From CAYVFM01 sp964546375 (GTDB taxonomy: Bacteria; Gemmatimonadota; Gemmatimonadetes; Palauibacterales; Palauibacteraceae), in the NCBI GenBank assembly GCA_964546375.1, contig CAZJJO010000078.1, positions 1 through 8,873 of the forward strand: 8,873 nt of DNA. Reading direction: 5' to 3'. Made by a program: the position numbers and the translations under genes. Every line of letters starts with the position of its first letter. Position 1 is the first letter of the stretch. A model generated the notes under the pieces. It made no database searches, had not been told where the DNA came from, and was given only the letters and a program-made list of their open reading frames with translations. Shown in pieces: positions 6,649-8,873 of the stretch.

Positions 6649-7203
6649 CTACTTCCGCGGCCCCTCGATCGGCACCCCGCGGCTCGTGAAGGAGATCCCC
6701 TGGCCGGAGCGCGTGGAGATCATGACGGCCTCGACGATCGGAGGATTCACGGGGCCGTCCGCCCGCCACTCCACGATGAAGTTGGCCCCGGAGCCTCCGC
6801 TCACGTCCTGCTCCTCGACCACGAATTCCATCGACCCCAGGGGCTCCAGGGTGCGGGGCTCCGCCAGGGTGCGGCGCACCAGCTCACCCCGCGTGTCGTA
6901 GTAGCGCACCGAGGTGACGCTGATGGAGTCGGAGGGGCTCGTGTTGCGGATGCTCAGGGTCGTGGCCAGCAGGAAGGCGTCGCCGACGTGGTGATAGATG
7001 TGGGAATAGGCCGGGACGTAGACGGCGCGGGTCCCGTTCCGCTCCCCCGCGTCGCGGGAAACGTCCCCCGTCTCGGCCGGAGCCTCCCGCGCGGCCTCCG
7101 GGCCGGCGGCGCCCGGACCCGGCGCACCCTCCGAGTCCCCGGGCGCCTCCCCGCATCCGGCCGGAGCGAGAGCCAGGAGCGCGACGACGACGACTGATCG
7201 CAT
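6649..7203 (-). CDS. DUF3124-family lipoprotein, function unknown
   Basis: A 184-residue exported protein. The N-terminus (MRSVVVVALLALAPAGC) is a lipoprotein-type signal peptide with C17 as the likely lipidated residue. Position -3 is proline rather than the usual leucine, so processing is probable but not certain. An A/G/P/E-rich linker (18-55) leads to a compact domain (about 60-180). That domain matches DUF3124 as I know it: VYVPAYSHIYHH (61-72), LSIRNTSPSDSISVTSVRYY (83-102), GSGANFIVEW (137-146) and GISFTSRGVPI (169-179). No enzymatic motif is visible and the family has no established function that I know of. The start is fixed by a strong Shine-Dalgarno sequence (AAGGGAGGAAG, complement of 7206-7216); the frame extends upstream to 7293 without a signal peptide. 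The gene lies 164 bases downstream of wrbA on the same strand. Confidence 0.88.
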   Translation of the reverse strand: MRSVVVVALLALAPAGCGEAPGDSEGAPGPGAAGPEAAREAPAETGDVSRDAGERNGTRAVYVPAYSHIYHHVGDAFLLATTLSIRNTSPSDSISVTSVRYYDTRGELVRRTLAEPRTLEPLGSMEFVVEEQDVSGGSGANFIVEWRADGPVNPPIVEAVMISTRSGQGISFTSRGVPIEGPRK

Positions 7204-7216
7204 GTCTTCCTCCCTT

Positions 7217-7255
7217 CGTCGAGGACGACGCGTCCCGTGGCTCGGAGCCCGGGAC
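7217..7255 (-). promoter_or_regulatory. two tandem hairpins in the DUF3124 gene leader
   Basis: Just before the Shine-Dalgarno sequence, CGTCG (7217-7221) pairs with CGACG (7226-7230) across a 4-base loop. Immediately upstream, GTCCCG-T-GGCT (7232-7242) pairs with AGCCCGGGAC (7246-7255) across CGG, giving a 10-bp stem with one bulged base. The first stem abuts the ribosome-binding site. This could be a structured leader controlling translation. The larger stem could also be a terminator-like block between wrbA and this gene, although no T-run follows. It matches no riboswitch class I recognise. Confidence 0.35.
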
Positions 7256-7360
7256 GGACCCCAAGGCTGGGCCGACTGCCCCTGGTCCGGCAAGCGTTCG
7301 AGGTACGACGAAGCCCGAGCGGCCGCCGCCGATGATCGACGGGTGACCGAGGGGACGGCC

Positions 7361-7378
7361 CCGCGGCTCAGGCCGCGG
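7361..7378 (-). terminator. hairpin spanning the wrbA stop codon, no T-run
   Basis: CCGCGGC (7361-7367) and GCCGCGG (7372-7378) form a perfect 7-bp stem with a 4-base loop containing the wrbA stop codon. On the transcribed strand it is followed by GGCCGTCCCC rather than a T-tract. It may pause or stabilise the transcript end but is not a canonical intrinsic terminator. The rest of the 164-base gap to the DUF3124 gene shows no promoter that I can identify, so wrbA and the DUF3124 gene may be cotranscribed. Confidence 0.3.
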
Positions 7379-8075
7379 CCTCCACGGCCTCCCCCGACGC
7401 CTCCCGCGCGGCGAGCCTCCGGCCCAGCTTCAGCTCCCGGGCGGTGCGGGCGGCGTGGCGGCCCTGGAAGCGGGCGATGGCCCGCTCGTTCTCGGTGGGC
7501 GAGTCCTCGAGCCCGGCCACGGTGGAGGCGCCGTAGGGGGAGCCGCCGCTGATCTCGTCCAGCGTCTGCTGGCGCTCCTCGGTGTAGGGCACGCCCAGCA
7601 CGATCATCCCCAGGTGCTGGAGGGTGACCTGGGCGGTCAGCAGCGTCGACTCCTGGCCCCCGTGCTGGGTGTTGGCCGAGGTGAAGACGCCGCCGACCTT
7701 GCCCACCAGCTCGTCGTTGAACCAGAGGCCCCCGGTCTGGTCCAGGAAGTTCCGCATCTGCGCGGCCATGTTCCCGAACCGGGTCGGCGTGCCGAAGAGC
7801 AGGGCGTCCGCCTCGACGAGGTCGTCCGGCTCGGCCACCGGCACCTCGTCGAAGGCCTGGCGGGCCTCCTTCGCGCCGCTCTCCTCGAGGGTCTCCTCCG
7901 GCACCAGCTCGGGCACCTGCAGAAGATCGACGCGCGCTCCCGGCACCCGGCGGGCCCCCTCGGCGACCGCACGGGCCATCCGATGCACGTGCCCGTACAT
8001 GCTGTAGAAGACGACCTTCACGACGGTCTCGACGTCCCCGATGGCCTCGACGGGCTCTCGATCACGGTTCCTCAT
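7368..8075 (-). CDS. wrbA: WrbA-type NAD(P)H:quinone oxidoreductase
   Basis: A flavodoxin-like FMN enzyme that reduces quinones by two electrons, avoiding semiquinone radicals. WrbA proteins are typically soluble tetramers. The 235 residues show the FMN phosphate loop YSMYGHVHRMA (24-34), the family signature GTPTRFGNMAAQMRNFLDQT (95-114) followed by GGLW (115-118), the insertion loop TSANTQHGGQESTLL (132-146) and GGSPYGASTVAG (177-188). E. coli WrbA has about 198 residues. The excess here is about 18 residues at the N-terminus and about 25 Ala/Glu/Arg-rich residues at the C-terminus. The start is supported by AAGGAG 9 bases upstream (8085-8090). The marR gene lies 143 bases upstream on the same strand, and an element resembling the marR operator lies between them, so control by that regulator is likely. 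Confidence 0.93.
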   Translation of the reverse strand: MRNRDREPVEAIGDVETVVKVVFYSMYGHVHRMARAVAEGARRVPGARVDLLQVPELVPEETLEESGAKEARQAFDEVPVAEPDDLVEADALLFGTPTRFGNMAAQMRNFLDQTGGLWFNDELVGKVGGVFTSANTQHGGQESTLLTAQVTLQHLGMIVLGVPYTEERQQTLDEISGGSPYGASTVAGLEDSPTENERAIARFQGRHAARTARELKLGRRLAAREASGEAVEAAA

Positions 8076-8097
8076 GGCGTGTCACTCCTTCGGTTGT

Positions 8098-8119
8098 CCG
8101 ATTTTTGGATGTTCAACTA
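8098..8119 (-). promoter_or_regulatory. putative MarR operator upstream of wrbA
   Basis: Read on the minus strand, these 22 bases match positions 8753-8774 of the marR promoter (plus strand) at 17 of 22 positions, including shared AACATC/GACATC-type cores and a terminal ATCGG. Within it, TTGGATGTTCAA (plus strand, 8105-8116) is an imperfect dyad. It lies 23-44 bases upstream of the wrbA start in an AT-rich patch that also contains seven A's (8128-8134). A site here would block the promoter or the start of transcription. I cannot identify a good -10 for wrbA. Confidence 0.5.
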
Positions 8120-8179
8120 ATGGCGCGAAAAAAATGCCGCTCCTCCGGTCTCCCCCGGTCCAGGAGGCGGGACGATCCG

Positions 8180-8198
8180 GCCCGGCTTCCGGCCGGGC
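8180..8198 (-). terminator. GC hairpin downstream of marR, weak terminator candidate
   Basis: GCCCGGC (8180-8186) pairs perfectly with GCCGGGC (8192-8198) around a 5-base loop, 20 bases after the marR stop. No T-tract follows directly; the only T7 on this strand is about 46 bases further on. The surrounding sequence repeats GGCTTCCGGCC-like units, so the arms can pair in more than one way. It may partly separate marR from wrbA transcription. Confidence 0.3.
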
Positions 8199-8218
8199 TT
8201 CCGGCCGTCGGCACGGCC

Positions 8219-8677
8219 TCATCCGGACGAGGCCGCCCCCACGCCCAGCTTGCGGCACAGCCGCCCGAGCTCGTCCTGCTCGTCGGGCTCGAGCGCCCCC
8301 ATCAGCCCGGTGATGCGGCGGGCGTGGCGGGGGAAGACGTCCTCGATCAGCTCCCGGCCCTCGTCGGTCAGCGAGACCTCGATCCGCCGGCGGTCCTCGC
8401 TGCTGCGCTCCCGCCGGACGAGACCGTCCCGCTCCAGGTTGTCCAGCACGGTGGTCAGGTTGCTCGGGCTGGTCAGCAGCTTCTCCGCCAGCTCCGACTG
8501 GATCATCGGCCCCACGTGCATCAGCGCCTCCAGAACCCCGAGCTGGGTCCCCGTGAGCCCCTCCTCCCGCAGGGCCGACCCGAGCCGGGAGGAGAGCGAA
8601 TCGAAGGCCCGGACGAACTTCACGTAGGCGTCCAGCGCCCGACGCTCCTCCGGCGGTCCCTGGTGTCGGGTGCCCAT
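8219..8677 (-). CDS. MarR-family transcriptional regulator
   Basis: A 152-residue DNA-binding protein, the normal size for MarR regulators, which bind palindromic operators as dimers and usually release them on binding phenolic or quinone-like ligands or on oxidation. The winged helix spans about 44-108. It has SELAEKLLTSPSNLTTVLDN (61-80) as helix-turn-helix, LERDGLVRRERS (81-92) and the wing EDRRRIEVSLTDEG (94-107), including the conserved D-R-R-R and LTxEG-like ends. The flanking helices (14-40, 109-145) would form the dimer interface. A single cysteine, C131, lies in the C-terminal helix. The start is preceded by AGGAG 8 bases upstream (8686-8690). Its own promoter overlaps an inverted repeat, and a related site precedes wrbA, so autorepression and control of wrbA are the likely roles. 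The inducer is unknown. Confidence 0.93.
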   Translation of the reverse strand: MGTRHQGPPEERRALDAYVKFVRAFDSLSSRLGSALREEGLTGTQLGVLEALMHVGPMIQSELAEKLLTSPSNLTTVLDNLERDGLVRRERSSEDRRRIEVSLTDEGRELIEDVFPRHARRITGLMGALEPDEQDELGRLCRKLGVGAASSG

Positions 8678-8754
8678 CTCGCTTTCTCCTCGCTCGAGCC
8701 CGGGTCCGGTCCTCCGGCCCGTCCGGGGCGCGTGCCCGGCCGGCGCCGCCTTTT

Positions 8755-8783
8755 GTTCGACATCAAAATATCGGGCATCGAAC
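8755..8783. promoter_or_regulatory. inverted repeat (operator) overlapping the marR promoter
   Basis: GTTCGA (8755-8760) and TCGAAC (8778-8783) form perfect inverted arms 17 bases apart. A second imperfect dyad, TTCGACATCAAA (8756-8767), overlaps the left arm. The repeat covers the -10 and most of the spacer of the marR promoter, the position expected of a repressor site. It is the most AT-rich stretch of the right half of the window and stands out against the GC-rich flanks. Confidence 0.6.
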
Positions 8784-8792
8784 GTATGTCAA
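8765..8792 (-). promoter_or_regulatory. sigma70-type promoter of marR
   Basis: On the minus strand a perfect -35 TTGACA (complement of 8787-8792) is followed after 16 bases by TATTTT (complement of 8765-8770), which matches the -10 consensus at four of six positions including TAT and the final T. Transcription would start near 8758, leaving a leader of about 80 bases before the marR ATG. It is the clearest promoter in the window. The bases to the right (8793-8873) hold nothing I can assign. Confidence 0.62.
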
Positions 8793-8873
8793 GGGCGGGC
8801 GCCGGAAGCGGGGTGTCGGGCCGGAGGCTGGCACGCGCGATGCGACCCGATGGAGGCCCCGCGGCGCGGTGTC

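Noticed and set aside
731..6901. A stop-free plus-strand frame of 2056 codons covering most of the window
   Set aside because: It runs antisense to the permease, ktrB and part of other genes and out of frame through the SLC13 gene. Its translation is H/D/E/R/P/G-rich low complexity with no domain. It is a by-product of G/C-biased third positions in the real genes.
7204..7293. A 30-residue N-terminal extension of the DUF3124 protein
   Set aside because: It would bury the signal peptide and the strong Shine-Dalgarno sequence at 7206-7216.
7455..8120. A 221-codon plus-strand frame antisense to wrbA
   Set aside because: It mirrors the wrbA coding bias; wrbA has complete FMN-binding and family motifs on the opposite strand.
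8840..8873. A plus-strand gene start (ATG at 8840 or 8850) diverging from marR
   Set aside because: Only about ten codons are visible, with GGAGG 12 bases before the first ATG. The peptides MRPDGGPAARC and MEAPRRGV have no recognisable features, so chance cannot be excluded.

Overview
The window is a chromosomal segment from a very GC-rich bacterium. Codon third positions are nearly all G or C, and this produces long stop-free shadow frames on both strands. Genes start with ATG or GTG behind Shine-Dalgarno-like sequences, and one product carries a lipoprotein-type signal peptide, so this is a bacterium. The phylum cannot be fixed from the sequence; an actinobacterium or a gemmatimonadote would both fit. 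I see no IS element, phage gene, tRNA, rRNA or CRISPR array.

Left part (94-4477, minus strand): a tight three-gene unit, transcribed right to left. It encodes an APC-superfamily amino acid permease fused to two universal-stress-protein (USP) domains, then a KtrB/TrkH potassium channel subunit, then a single-RCK KtrA/TrkA gating subunit. The first 43 bases may hold the start of a further minus-strand gene.

Middle (4478-6626): a 334-base GC-rich divergent intergenic region, then a plus-strand SLC13/DASS-type permease with two RCK_C (TrkA_C) domains inserted between its transmembrane halves. Its ATG overlaps the stop of a 12-codon upstream reading frame, suggesting translational coupling.

Right part (6649-8677, minus strand): a MarR-family regulator, a WrbA-type NAD(P)H:quinone oxidoreductase and a DUF3124 lipoprotein. 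An AT-rich island upstream of marR holds a good sigma70-type promoter overlapped by an inverted repeat. A 22-base element matching it at 17 positions lies upstream of wrbA. The simplest reading is that this MarR represses itself and wrbA and responds to quinone or redox stress.

Taken together, this is a stress and ion-homeostasis neighbourhood. Three different transport systems each carry or work with a domain family known to bind small ligands, often nucleotides (USP, RCK_N/RCK_C), next to a redox-response pair. The genes are recognisable families. The less ordinary features are the permease-USP-Ktr operon, the paired operator-like elements, the upstream mini-ORFs and a DUF3124 lipoprotein of unknown function.
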